Source: Thiodiazotropha sp040506975 (lineage in GTDB: Bacteria > Pseudomonadota > Gammaproteobacteria > Chromatiales > Chromatiaceae). From it: DNA of 64,000 nt. Location: assembly GCA_965211775.1 (NCBI GenBank), contig OZ242974.1, positions 2,294,001 through 2,358,000 on the forward strand. The letters run 5' to 3'. The translations under genes and the position numbers were made by a program. Below the pieces are notes generated by a model, which was not told where the DNA came from, made no database searches, and was given only the letters and a program-made list of their open reading frames with translations. Of this stretch, positions 18,049 to 26,528 are shown one piece after another (within the stretch, counting starts at the first letter, position 1; each line of letters opens with the position of its first letter).

Positions 18049-18550
18049 GATCGAGTGTGCGCTCCCCCATCTCACTGCCAGTCAGCCTGTAGTAGCTCTC
18101 TAGCCGGTCGGAACTCAGCTTTATTTCGAAGGGGGTCATCTCACCGCTGTTGAGTAAAATGATCTCAGGGATGTTCTCCTCATCATCCTCTCCGGATTGC
18201 TGCGAGGAGGCGATTCTGAATTCCATACCTTCCGGCAACTGGCGTGAACGAAACAGGTTGTCCTCCATTGGTTGCCACGATCCCTCTTCCAGGCGCAGAA
18301 AGCCATACTCTTCCTCACTGATGTCAACCCCGATCAAGACTGATCTCAAAAGGGCCTCTTCACTTGCCAGCCCGATCAGATTGGATAGCCGCTGGGCCTC
18401 CGTCTTTAACTGGTCTTGCGGCGAACTGCGGCCCAAAGAGAGTGTGACGAAGTTGATCAGGATGCCGATGATGACGACTACCACCATCACCTCGATGAGT
18501 GTAAATCCCCGCTGGTTGTCTGCGGCGGTGTTTGAGTGGCTTTCCTTCAC
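18032..18550 (-). CDS. gspH: Type II secretion minor pseudopilin GspH
   Basis: This 172-residue pseudopilin has the leader MKESHSNTAADNQRG, processed before FTLIEVMVVVVIIGIL with Glu at +5. A GspH-type domain follows, containing QLKTEAQRLSNLIGLASEEAL. It overlaps the gspG stop by 4 bp. It acts as the minor pseudopilin joining the tip complex to the GspG shaft. Confidence 0.9.
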   Translation of the reverse strand: MKESHSNTAADNQRGFTLIEVMVVVVIIGILINFVTLSLGRSSPQDQLKTEAQRLSNLIGLASEEALLRSVLIGVDISEEEYGFLRLEEGSWQPMEDNLFRSRQLPEGMEFRIASSQQSGEDDEENIPEIILLNSGEMTPFEIKLSSDRLESYYRLTGSEMGERTLDHVSPY

Positions 18551-19035
18551 TCCAGATTCCAGTTCCCTAGGTCGTCATCGGCCGATTGGGAATCGAGCCC
18601 CGCGGAGTAGATATCGATCACGCCATGGGTGCCCGGATTGAGAAAGAGATAGGGATTGCCCCAGGGATCGACGGGTAATCGATCCAGATATCCACCCTCT
18701 TTCCAATTCCTCGGTTCCGGTGAATCGGTTGGTTTGCTTACCAACGCCTCAAGGCCCTGATCGGTTGTGGGATATATCATATTGTCGAGTCGATAGAGGT
18801 TGAGAGCGGCCTCCAATGCACGGATATCACTCTTTGCCTTGGTGATTCGGGCCTGTTCCGGCCTGTCCATGATCTTAGGTACGACAATTGCCGCGAGGAT
18901 GCTGAGTATGACTACGACAACCATCACCTCTATTAGGGTGAAGCCCTTGAATTTCAAATAATTTCTTGTTTCATATCCGGTTTTGGCTTGAACCGGCAAG
19001 GAGGGAGTTGCTCTACGTGCTGCATTTAATGTCAT
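18547..19035 (-). CDS. gspG: Type II secretion major pseudopilin GspG
   Basis: This 162-residue major pseudopilin carries the FTLIEVMVVVVILSILAAIV helix, with processing after Gly31 and Glu at +5. It also has the GspG signature: TTDQGLEALVSKP, a calcium-binding type C-terminus (LPVDPWGNPYLFLNPGTHG) and DDDLGNWNLE. The annotated start gives an unusually long leader of 31 residues; a TTG at codon 27 would give a short canonical leader (LKFKG). It is the first gene of the operon. The upstream intergenic region now ends at an IS1380 copy. Confidence 0.95.
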   Translation of the reverse strand: MTLNAARRATPSLPVQAKTGYETRNYLKFKGFTLIEVMVVVVILSILAAIVVPKIMDRPEQARITKAKSDIRALEAALNLYRLDNMIYPTTDQGLEALVSKPTDSPEPRNWKEGGYLDRLPVDPWGNPYLFLNPGTHGVIDIYSAGLDSQSADDDLGNWNLE

Positions 19036-19349
19036 GGTTTCAAATCCGCAAAAAAATATATCGGTAATGATGGTGGGCTATTATCGAGGGAATCCGTTAT
19101 GGAATCTAGATTCATCTGTAAATCCGGTTCGAAGAGGTGAATCAGTTCACCATCCCATATACTATTGATTGGCCATTGCCTATCCTGATAATCACTATTA
19201 ATGTTAACTTATTGAATAATAATGCATTCACCTGTTTGTGCGGGGTGACTGTAAATGAATGTGCAAATAAGTATTCAGGATAATACGTACACCAATGCAG
19301 GTAAAAAGTTCATTTGCATGTCTGTGTGGAAATCGCTATAGAGGATTAG
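19036..19349. other. Intergenic region between divergent gspG and prsK, AT-rich
   Basis: About 310 bp lie between the gspG start and IS1380 copy 2. The segment should hold the gspG promoter and, before the insertion, the prsK promoter and ribosome binding site. The prsK Shine-Dalgarno GAGGA is still visible at 19341-19345, just left of the TTAG target duplication. No convincing -35/-10 pair stands out. Confidence 0.5.
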
Positions 19350-20917
19350 CCCCAATATTTCACGCATTAAAAAGGCAAAATCCTGATACTTCGATATAAT
19401 TCAGTTGCTTACACTGTAATCGAAAGGATTTTGCCTGTGACAAACTGCACCCAGACTGCCTTTGATTTTCCAGCCCTAAAACGCCGTAAGGTTCAAGCCG
19501 AGTTTTCCGGTGGCGATATCACCTCGGACGGCGGCGTGTTGCTGCTGCGTGAGATCGACAGGCGTCTGGGATTGCTCGAGGCGGTTGATGCGGTCATCCC
19601 CGACCCGCGAGATCCCCGCTATATTGAACACAGCCAGTTGAGCCTGTTGCGCCAGCGAGTCTATGGGCTCTGCCTGGGTTATGAAGATCTGAACGACCAT
19701 CAGACACTACGCACCGACCCGGCCCTACAGAGCTCGATCGAACGCGAGGAGGTACTGGGCAGCCAGTCGACACTTTGTCGGCTGGAGAACCGGGTCGATC
19801 GCCGGGTTGCCGTTGATGTCCACAACCTACTGCTCGAGCAGTTCATTGCCTCATATGATGCACCACCCGATGAGCTGATCCTGGATTTCGACGCCACGGA
19901 TGATCCGGTGCATGGCCGCCAGGAAGGTCGCTTCTTTCACGGCTACTACGATCACTACTGCTTCCTGCCCCTGTATGTCTTTTGTGGCGATCAACTGCTG
20001 GTGAGTTATCTGCGGCCCAGCCGGATCGATGCGCCCAAGCATGCCTGGGCGATTCTGGCGCTGTTGGTCAAACGCCTGCGCCGGGCTTGGCCTGAAGTGC
20101 GTATCATCTTTCGGGGCAATAGCGGCTTTTGCCGTCACCACATGCTCAGCTGGTGCGAGCGCAACGCTGTGGGCTATATCGTGGGCATCGCCAAGAATGA
20201 CGCCTTGCTGCGGTGTATCCGTGAGCCCATGCAGTGGGTTGAGGAACTGGCGAAGCGAACCGGCATGAAGATGCGGGAATTCTTTCAGTTTCACTATGCC
20301 GCCAGCACCTGGAAGACGCGTCGCAAGGTGATCGCCAAACTGGAGGTCACCGACAAGGGGCCAAATCCACGCTTCATCGTCACCAACCTGGCCGGCGACA
20401 AACAGCGCCTTTACGATGACCTCTACTGCGCCCGTGGTGACATGGAGAACCGAATCAAGGAGCAGCAACTGGGGCTGTTCGCCGATCGCACCAGCGCGCA
20501 TTACTGGTGGGCCAATCAGTTTCGTCTACTGCTGTCCAGTCTGGCCTATGTGCTGATGGAGGCCATCCGGCGCCTCGCGCTGAAGGGCACGGAACTGGCG
20601 CGTGCACAGATGACCACGATCCGGCTCAAACTGTTCAAGATCGGGGCGGTCATCATTCGCAACACGCGACGGATCCGCTTCCTGCTCTCCAGCACCTATC
20701 CCTATCAGGCGCTGTTTTTCCAGGTGGCGGCACGACTCAAGCCGGGATAGCCCGGCAGAGTGCTGCCCCGGCACGTTGATCAACAATGGGGGTAAGGGGG
20801 AGTCTGCCCGGAGGGTGGAAAATCAGGGCTTGATAGAGGTTTGGTTCCCAGTGAGGGCAAACCATCCAAGCTTGGCCATATCACCGGCTAAATTTAAAAA
20901 CGGATGAAACATGCGGG
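19350..20917 (+). mobile_element. IS1380-family insertion sequence, type A, copy 2
   Basis: This 1568-bp element is nearly identical to copy 1. It begins CCCCAATATTTCACGC and ends GAAACATGCGGG, with a TTAG duplication at 19346-19349 and 20918-20921. The target lies in the spacer between the prsK ribosome binding site (GAGGA) and its TTG start codon. The element points the same way as prsK. Its transposase has a missense change at a catalytic residue. Confidence 0.95.
19437..20750 (+). CDS. IS1380-family transposase (copy 2), probably catalytically dead
   Basis: The protein matches the copies at 1896 and 30259 except that the motif FRGDSGF is FRGNSGF here (GAT to AAT at about 20119). The changed residue is the second aspartate of the DDE triad, residue 228 from the GTG start, so the protein should bind but not cut DNA. 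One silent change (GGC to GGT in EGR) is also present. The element could still move with transposase from the intact copies. Confidence 0.93.
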   Translation: MTNCTQTAFDFPALKRRKVQAEFSGGDITSDGGVLLLREIDRRLGLLEAVDAVIPDPRDPRYIEHSQLSLLRQRVYGLCLGYEDLNDHQTLRTDPALQSSIEREEVLGSQSTLCRLENRVDRRVAVDVHNLLLEQFIASYDAPPDELILDFDATDDPVHGRQEGRFFHGYYDHYCFLPLYVFCGDQLLVSYLRPSRIDAPKHAWAILALLVKRLRRAWPEVRIIFRGNSGFCRHHMLSWCERNAVGYIVGIAKNDALLRCIREPMQWVEELAKRTGMKMREFFQFHYAASTWKTRRKVIAKLEVTDKGPNPRFIVTNLAGDKQRLYDDLYCARGDMENRIKEQQLGLFADRTSAHYWWANQFRLLLSSLAYVLMEAIRRLALKGTELARAQMTTIRLKLFKIGAVIIRNTRRIRFLLSSTYPYQALFFQVAARLKPG

Positions 20918-20925
20918 TTAGCTGC

Positions 20926-21803
20926 TTGAGTATCGGAATCATCGGTTATGCCATATCGGCCACACTATTCCTGCTCTTCAGTGTGATGCTTGTGACCAGC
21001 TGGCGCGGGCGAATAGAGGGGATCTATTTGCTGGCTGCCTCCGTGACCACAGCATGCTGGGCGCTGGCGGCTGTCGCATTGCAAGTGGACGAATCCGTCC
21101 TCACCAGAACTGCCTATCAAATCTTGGAGATAGCAAGAAATATTGCATGGTTCGTTTTCCTGTTCCGCCTACTGTTTAATTTGCAAAAGGCCTGCGGCAA
21201 AAATCTACGGAATCTGGCTTACATTCCAATCGCCATACTCATCGGATCAACCATACTGATTGTGGTCGAGCCGATATCCCAACTCTTCACTGTGCCGATT
21301 GGTACAGAGGGCTTTGCAAGTTACCCGTTAGTGGGTTATCTGGGATTCGCCATAGTCGGACTGACCCTGATCGAACAACTCTATCGCAGCACAAGACCTG
21401 AGATGCGTTGGGCCGTCAAATATCTCTATCTCGGGATGGGTGTCCTGTTTGTCTACGATTTTTTCCTTTACGCTGAAGCATTGTTGTTCAATCGGGTGGA
21501 TACCACGCTGTGGCAGGCGAGGGGACTGACCAGTGCGCTCGCTGTACCTTTTGTGGCGATTGCGGCAACGAGAAATCCCAGCTGGTCCGTGCGCGTCTTT
21601 GTCTCGAAACAGGTGGTATTTCATGCCACCACAATCATTGCCGCAGGGGCCTACCTGGTGACGATGGCGGCGGTTGGCTATTACATCCGCTTTTACGGGG
21701 GAAGTTGGGGTAAGGCGACTCAGGTTGCCTTTGTATTCGCAGGAGTCATCTTTCTCATCACGGTATTGTTTTCGGGTAACCTGCGTTCAAAGTTAAAGGT
21801 CTT
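20926..21803 (+). pseudogene. prsK: prsK histidine kinase gene, 5' fragment (membrane sensor part)
   Basis: This is the first of three pieces of the XrtA/PEP-CTERM system sensor kinase PrsK. The native start is probably the TTG at 20926 (MSIGIIGYAISATLFLLFSVML), because the Shine-Dalgarno GAGGA sat 8 bases upstream before IS1380 copy 2 inserted between them. The fragment encodes the multi-helix membrane sensor domain (roughly eight hydrophobic segments) and ends at KLKVF, where an IS1595 element enters with an AAGGTCTT duplication. Joining 20926-21803, 22841-23596 and 24635-25106 gives an uninterrupted 701-codon kinase, normal for PrsK. The IS1380 end supplies an in-frame ATG at 20911, but no full-length kinase can be made. 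Confidence 0.9.
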
Positions 21804-22832
21804 CCTGATTACTCATGAGGCTCAGCTATTGAGCCTGTGGTGCAAGCATAATGGAACCTACTGAATAAAAGAGGATTTCATCATGCCGAGAAATACTATT
21901 CAATTTCAAAAAGGTCTTGGTTTGCACGATTTTCTGGAACAATATGGGACCGAGGATCAGTGTCGACAGGCATTGTATGATTTGCGCTGGCCGACGGGCT
22001 ATGTCTGCCCTGAGTGCGGCAACACAACAGGCTGTGAACTCAAAAAGCGTCAGATATATCAATGTCACAAGTGCCATCATCAGACTTCCCTGACCGCCGG
22101 CAGCATCTTCCATGGCACCAAGCTGCCGCTGAGAACGTGGTTTCTTGCGATCTATCTGTTGACCCAACGCAAGAAAAGTATCTCGGCGCTGCAACTTTCC
22201 CGCGAAATCGGGGTGAACTACAATACGGCCTGGCGACTCAAGCATAAGTTGATGCAGGTGATGATGGAACGTGAGCGTGGAAAAAAACTGGCCGGTCGCA
22301 TCGAATTGGATGATGCTTATCTCGGAGGCGAGCAAGCCGGTAAGCGTGGTCGTGGGTCGCGCAACAAAATCCCTTTCGTAGCTGCTGTTGAGACGACGCG
22401 GGACGGCAGGCCCATGAAAATTCAACTGCGTCGTGTAAGGGGCTTCCGCAAACGTGAAATCGCCCGCTACGCCCGCTCCTGCTTGATGCCTGGCAGCGAA
22501 GTCTTTACCGATGGGCTTTGGTGCTTTAGTGGCGTGACAACCGCTGATTGCCATCATAACCCCATGGTGACGGGTGGTGGGCGCCAAAGTGTCCAGTATT
22601 CGTGCTTCAAATGGGTAAACACGATGTTGGGTAATGTCAAGAACAGTCTGTTGGGTACTTTTCATGCGATTCGAGATAAACATGTGTCGCGTTATCTTGC
22701 TGAGTTCGAATATCGGTTTAACCGCCGTTTCGATTTACCCGCCATGATTGAACGATTGCTTTTTGCCGCTCTTCGCACTCCACCTATGCCATATCGCCTC
22801 TTGAGAATGGCTGAGGTTTAGGGGTAATCAGG
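21804..22832 (+). mobile_element. IS1595-family insertion sequence (ISPna2-like group), copy 1
   Basis: The element is 1029 bp with ends CCTGATTACTCATGAGG and, reverse complemented, CCTGATTACCCCTAAAC, so the terminal repeats begin with nine identical bases. The 8-bp target duplication AAGGTCTT is at 21796-21803 and 22833-22840. Eight bases is the normal IS1595-family value. It is inserted in prsK in the sense orientation. Compared with copy 2 it lacks one base upstream of the transposase (GGTGCAAGC versus GGTGCACAGC). Confidence 0.95.
21883..22821 (+). CDS. IS1595-family transposase (copy 1)
   Basis: This 312-residue transposase has an N-terminal zinc ribbon (CPEC ... CHKCHHQTS), a helix-turn-helix region (LQLSREIGVNYNTAWRLKHKL) and an ISXO2-like DDE-type catalytic domain. 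Catalytic aspartates are in ELDDAYLGG and VFTDGLWCF, and a later block VNTMLGNVKNSLLGTFHA holds the third residue, likely Asn in this group. The end RYLAEFEYRFNRRFDL is typical. It differs from copy 2 at two residues (Ile for Thr before ELDD, Lys for Glu in GNV-N). Confidence 0.95.
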   Translation: MPRNTIQFQKGLGLHDFLEQYGTEDQCRQALYDLRWPTGYVCPECGNTTGCELKKRQIYQCHKCHHQTSLTAGSIFHGTKLPLRTWFLAIYLLTQRKKSISALQLSREIGVNYNTAWRLKHKLMQVMMERERGKKLAGRIELDDAYLGGEQAGKRGRGSRNKIPFVAAVETTRDGRPMKIQLRRVRGFRKREIARYARSCLMPGSEVFTDGLWCFSGVTTADCHHNPMVTGGGRQSVQYSCFKWVNTMLGNVKNSLLGTFHAIRDKHVSRYLAEFEYRFNRRFDLPAMIERLLFAALRTPPMPYRLLRMAEV

Positions 22833-23596
22833 AAGGTCTTTGTCAACAAACACTTCTTCAGCTACAAGTATGACTGGCGTGATGAGTGGTTGCGGGTTGT
22901 GCAGACACTCTCCAACGGTAGAGGGGGTAAGGAGATCCGTATCCGGGTGATACAGGCGATCTCTGAATCAATCGATGCAGGTGGGGGATACCTCTGGATG
23001 TCGGATAATGCTGGCAGTTACCAGTGTGTCAGTCACTGGCAAGTGTCAGCAAACAATATCCTATTCGATTCAAGTGATTCATTGGTGACATATTTTTCCA
23101 ACAGTGACTGGATTATCGACGTCCATGAATACAAACAGTTCCCAGAGCGTTATGAAAGCCTGAAGCTTGATGACCAGCTTATCGCTATTGACAATGCCTG
23201 GTTGATCATACCCGTCAAACACCACGAACAGCTTCTTGGCTTTGTCTTACTGACACAGCCAAAGCTAACCAAATCGGTCAACTGGGAGGACAGGGATCTG
23301 ATCAAGGCTGCGGCGAAGCAGGCGGGCAGTTATCTTGCATTGTTACAAACCTCAGAGGCATTGAATCAGGCCAATCAATTCGAGGCATTCAACAGGCTCT
23401 CAGCGTTTGTGGTACATGACCTGAAAAACCTGATTGCCCAATTGGAATTGGTGGTAAAGAATGCCGAACGGCATAAAAACAATCCTGAATTTATGGATGA
23501 TGCGGTCAAAACGATTGGCAATGCAGTCAGTAAAATGGGACGATTGCTTACCCAGTTGAGGCAGGGAAGGTTCGAATCAACAAAATCAAAAGAATT
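22833..23596 (+). pseudogene. prsK: prsK, middle fragment (GAF-like and dimerisation region)
   Basis: This 764-bp piece is trapped between two inverted IS1595 copies. It encodes the conserved VNKHFFSYKYDWRDEWLR region, then a GAF-like sensor domain, then the phosphoacceptor region with histidine in FVVHDLKNLIAQLELV. The first eight bases repeat the AAGGTCTT duplication. The last eight, AAAGAATT, are the target of the second insertion. The reading frame continues exactly into both flanking fragments when the insertions are removed. Confidence 0.9.
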
Positions 23597-24626
23597 CCTG
23601 ATTACCCCTAAACCTCAGCCATTCTCAAGAGGCGATATGGCATAGGTGGAGTGCGAAGAGCGGCAAAAAGCAATCGTTCAATCATGGCGGGTAAATCGAA
23701 ACGGCGGTTAAACCGATATTCGAACTCAGCAAGATAACGCGACACATGTTTATCTCGAATCGCATGAAAAGTACCCAACAGACTGTTTTCGACATTACCC
23801 AACATCGTGTTTACCCATTTGAAGCACGAATACTGGACACTTTGGCGCCCACCACCCGTCACCATGGGGTTATGATGGCAATCAGCGGTTGTCACGCCAC
23901 TAAAGCACCAAAGCCCATCGGTAAAGACTTCGCTGCCAGGCATCAAGCAGGAGCGGGCGTAGCGGGCGATTTCACGTTTGCGGAAGCCCCTTACACGACG
24001 CAGTTGAATTTTCATGGGCCTGCCGTCCCGCGTCGTCTCAACAGCAGCTACGAAAGGGATTTTGTTGCGCGACCCACGACCACGCTTACCGGCTTGCTCG
24101 CCTCCGAGATAAGCATCATCCAATTCGGTGCGACCGGCCAGTTTTTTTCCACGCTCACGTTCCATCATCACCTGCATCAACTTATGCTTGAGTCGCCAGG
24201 CCGTATTGTAGTTCACCCCGATTTCGCGGGAAAGTTGCAGCGCCGAGATACTTTTCTTGCGTTGGGTCAACAGATAGATCGCAAGAAACCACGTTCTCAG
24301 CGGCAGCTTGGTGCCATGGAAGATGCTGCCGGCGGTCAGGGAAGTCTGATGATGGCACTTGTGACATTGATATATCTGACGCTTTTTGAGTTCACAGCCT
24401 GTTGTGTTGCCGCACTCAGGGCAGACATAGCCCGTCGGCCAGCGCAAATCATACAATGCCTGTCGACACTGATCCTCGGTCCCATATTGTTCCAGAAAAT
24501 CGTGCAAACCAAGACCTTTTTGAAATTGAATAGTATTTCTCGGCATGATGAAATCCTCTTTTATTCAGTAGGTTCCATTATGCTGTGCACCACAGGCTCA
24601 ATAGCTGAGCCTCATGAGTAATCAGG
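23597..24626 (-). mobile_element. IS1595-family insertion sequence, copy 2 (inverted)
   Basis: The element is 1030 bp with the same CCTGATTAC ends as copy 1, but antisense to prsK. The target duplication AAAGAATT is at 23589-23596 and 24627-24634. Because it is inverted relative to copy 1, homologous recombination between them would flip the 764-bp middle segment of prsK. Confidence 0.95.
23608..24546 (-). CDS. IS1595-family transposase (copy 2)
   Basis: This 312-residue transposase is nearly identical to copy 1, with zinc ribbon, helix-turn-helix and DDE-type domain intact. It has Thr before ELDDAYLGG and Glu in GNVENSLLG. Relatives of this group that I recall have Lys at the second position, so the Glu may be the derived state. 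It appears intact. Confidence 0.95.
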   Translation of the reverse strand: MPRNTIQFQKGLGLHDFLEQYGTEDQCRQALYDLRWPTGYVCPECGNTTGCELKKRQIYQCHKCHHQTSLTAGSIFHGTKLPLRTWFLAIYLLTQRKKSISALQLSREIGVNYNTAWRLKHKLMQVMMERERGKKLAGRTELDDAYLGGEQAGKRGRGSRNKIPFVAAVETTRDGRPMKIQLRRVRGFRKREIARYARSCLMPGSEVFTDGLWCFSGVTTADCHHNPMVTGGGRQSVQYSCFKWVNTMLGNVENSLLGTFHAIRDKHVSRYLAEFEYRFNRRFDLPAMIERLLFAALRTPPMPYRLLRMAEV

Positions 24627-25106
24627 AAAGAATTTTATGTGGAAGAATCGGTTGCCCAGGCTGTTAATCAACTTTATGCCTATTTGCCCAAGCCGCGACT
24701 TACGATCAATGCCAATTTCCTGAAAATCATCGCCGATAAGGACCGTTTCACCGCCATCATGGTGCATATGATAAAAAATGCACAGGAAGCGTCGCAGGAA
24801 GATGGTAAGGTCGATGTGACCGTGGACCGGGTCAACAACTATGCAGTGATTACGATTGAGGATAATGGGGTTGGGATGGATGCACTGTTCATTAAGGGAA
24901 GGTTGTTTCGACCGTTTCAAACGACAAAAGGAAATGCCGGGATGGGAATTGGAGTCTATGAAACCAGGGAGTACGTGAATTCCCTGAATGGCAAGATGAA
25001 GGTGGAGAGCGTTAAGGGTGTTGGAACTAAGTTCGAGATCAGTATACCGCTTGAGGTTGCGGGACAAGCAATCAATAATCACATATCGACCACGGCAGAG
25101 GCGTAG
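24627..25106 (+). pseudogene. prsK: prsK, 3' fragment (HATPase domain)
   Basis: This piece encodes the ATP-binding domain of the PrsK kinase. The N-box is MVHMIKNAQEAS, the G1-box IEDNGVGMDAL, the F-box region LFRPFQTTKG and the G2-box GMGIGVYETREYV. The first eight bases duplicate AAAGAATT. It is followed after 2 bp by prsR, the cognate regulator. An isolated ATP-binding domain without the phosphoacceptor histidine should not signal. The pieces to the left carry the sensor and the histidine. Confidence 0.9.
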
Positions 25107-25108
25107 TT

Positions 25109-26470
25109 GTGAGTAAAGCTACTAACCAGATGAAATCGCTAATAATAGTTGAGGATGATCCGGGACTCCAGCGTCAACTCAAATGGAGTTTTGACGGATA
25201 TGAGGTGCATATCGTCGGTGACAGGAAGAGTGCCATCAACTGTCTGAGGAAGACATCAGCGCCTGTGGTTACCCTTGATCTCGGTTTGCCGCCCGACCCG
25301 ACCAATGTCAGCGAGGGATTCTCCACATTGCAGGAAATATTGAATTTAATTCCTCAAACAAAAGTCATAGTGGTGACGGGTAATGACGATCGTGAGAATG
25401 CCTTGAAGTCTATAGAATTGGGCGCCTATGATTTTTATCAGAAACCGATAGACCCTGATGTATTGCGGGTTATCATCGAACGCGCATTCAATGTACATGG
25501 CCTGGAAGATGAGAATCGCAGGCTTCATAACATGCAACGCAATTCACCCCTGGACGGCGTTATCGCAAACAGTCCGGAAATGCTTGAAGTATGCAGGATA
25601 ATAGAGAAGATAAGCCCGACGGATATAACAGCACTTCTATTGGGCGAGAGTGGGACCGGTAAAGAGGTGCTTGCCAGGGCCATCCATGCCCTGAGCGACA
25701 GAGGCGATGAGAAATTTGCCGCTATAAACTGTGCTTCGATACCGGAAAATCTTTTGGAGAGCGAGCTTTACGGCTATGAAAAAGGTGCCTTTACGGGTGC
25801 CTCGAAAAGGACGGTAGGAAAGATTGAGACAGCAAATGGAGGAACCCTGTTTCTCGATGAGATCGGCGATATGCCCATGGGTTTACAGGCGAAGATGCTG
25901 CGCTTTCTACAGGAAAGGGTAATCGAGAGGGTTGGCGGCAGGGAGGAAATACCTGTGGATATCCGGGTGGTCTGCGCAACCAATCAGGATTTGGAAGAGA
26001 AAATAGCACAGGGTGAGTTTCGCGAGGACCTCTATTACCGAATCAGTGAAATCTCTATCAATATACCACCACTAAGGGAGCGTGCGGGTGATGCGGTGCT
26101 GCTGGCTTGGTCATTTTTAAAAAAATATGCGAAGCAGAACACTTCGAAAGTCAGCGGATTCACTAAGGAAGCATTGAAAGCCATCGAGGGCTATAGCTGG
26201 CCAGGGAATGTCAGAGAGCTTGAAAACAGAATAAAACGTTCTGTGGTTATGGCTGATGACCAAATGATTACTCCCAGTGAACTGCAATTGACCGAAGGGA
26301 GCGAGGATTTGATGCCGGTCAATTTGAGAGAGGTCAGGGAGCAGGCAGAGGCAAAAGCGATAATACGTGCCATGAGCTTCGTTGGTGGAAATGTATCAAA
26401 GGCGGCTGATCTACTGGGGATCAGCAGGCCAACCTTATATGACCTGGTGAATAAATACGGTCTAAAATAG
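25109..26470 (+). CDS. prsR: XrtA/PEP-CTERM system sigma-54-dependent response regulator PrsR
   Basis: This 453-residue NtrC-type activator has a receiver domain with phosphoacceptor Asp57 (VTLDLGLPPD) in residues 1-130. The AAA+ domain carries Walker A GESGTGKE (179-186), the sigma-54 contact motif GAFTGA (226-231) and GGTLFLDEIGDMP. A Fis-type helix-turn-helix lies at the C-terminus (NVSKAADLLGISRPTLYDLVNKYG). The GTG start at 25109 is 2 bp after the prsK stop, so the two were translationally coupled. PrsR activates sigma-54 promoters of exosortase-linked genes. With prsK broken it would lack its partner kinase, unless another kinase or acetyl phosphate phosphorylates it. Confidence 0.95.
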   Translation: MSKATNQMKSLIIVEDDPGLQRQLKWSFDGYEVHIVGDRKSAINCLRKTSAPVVTLDLGLPPDPTNVSEGFSTLQEILNLIPQTKVIVVTGNDDRENALKSIELGAYDFYQKPIDPDVLRVIIERAFNVHGLEDENRRLHNMQRNSPLDGVIANSPEMLEVCRIIEKISPTDITALLLGESGTGKEVLARAIHALSDRGDEKFAAINCASIPENLLESELYGYEKGAFTGASKRTVGKIETANGGTLFLDEIGDMPMGLQAKMLRFLQERVIERVGGREEIPVDIRVVCATNQDLEEKIAQGEFREDLYYRISEISINIPPLRERAGDAVLLAWSFLKKYAKQNTSKVSGFTKEALKAIEGYSWPGNVRELENRIKRSVVMADDQMITPSELQLTEGSEDLMPVNLREVREQAEAKAIIRAMSFVGGNVSKAADLLGISRPTLYDLVNKYGLK

Positions 26471-26528
26471 ATCGATTCCGGAGTTGCGGAGTGTTTTCAA
26501 TACGACTGCATTTGATGGTGGTTATGAA

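Noticed and set aside
1809..20917. Composite transposon made of IS1380 copies 1 and 2
   Set aside because: Each copy has its own TTAG duplication on both sides. A composite unit would have one duplication at the outer ends only.
21804..24626. Gene order between the IS1595 copies as a cargo gene carried by a transposon
   Set aside because: The segment between them is simply the middle of prsK, and each IS has its own target duplication.
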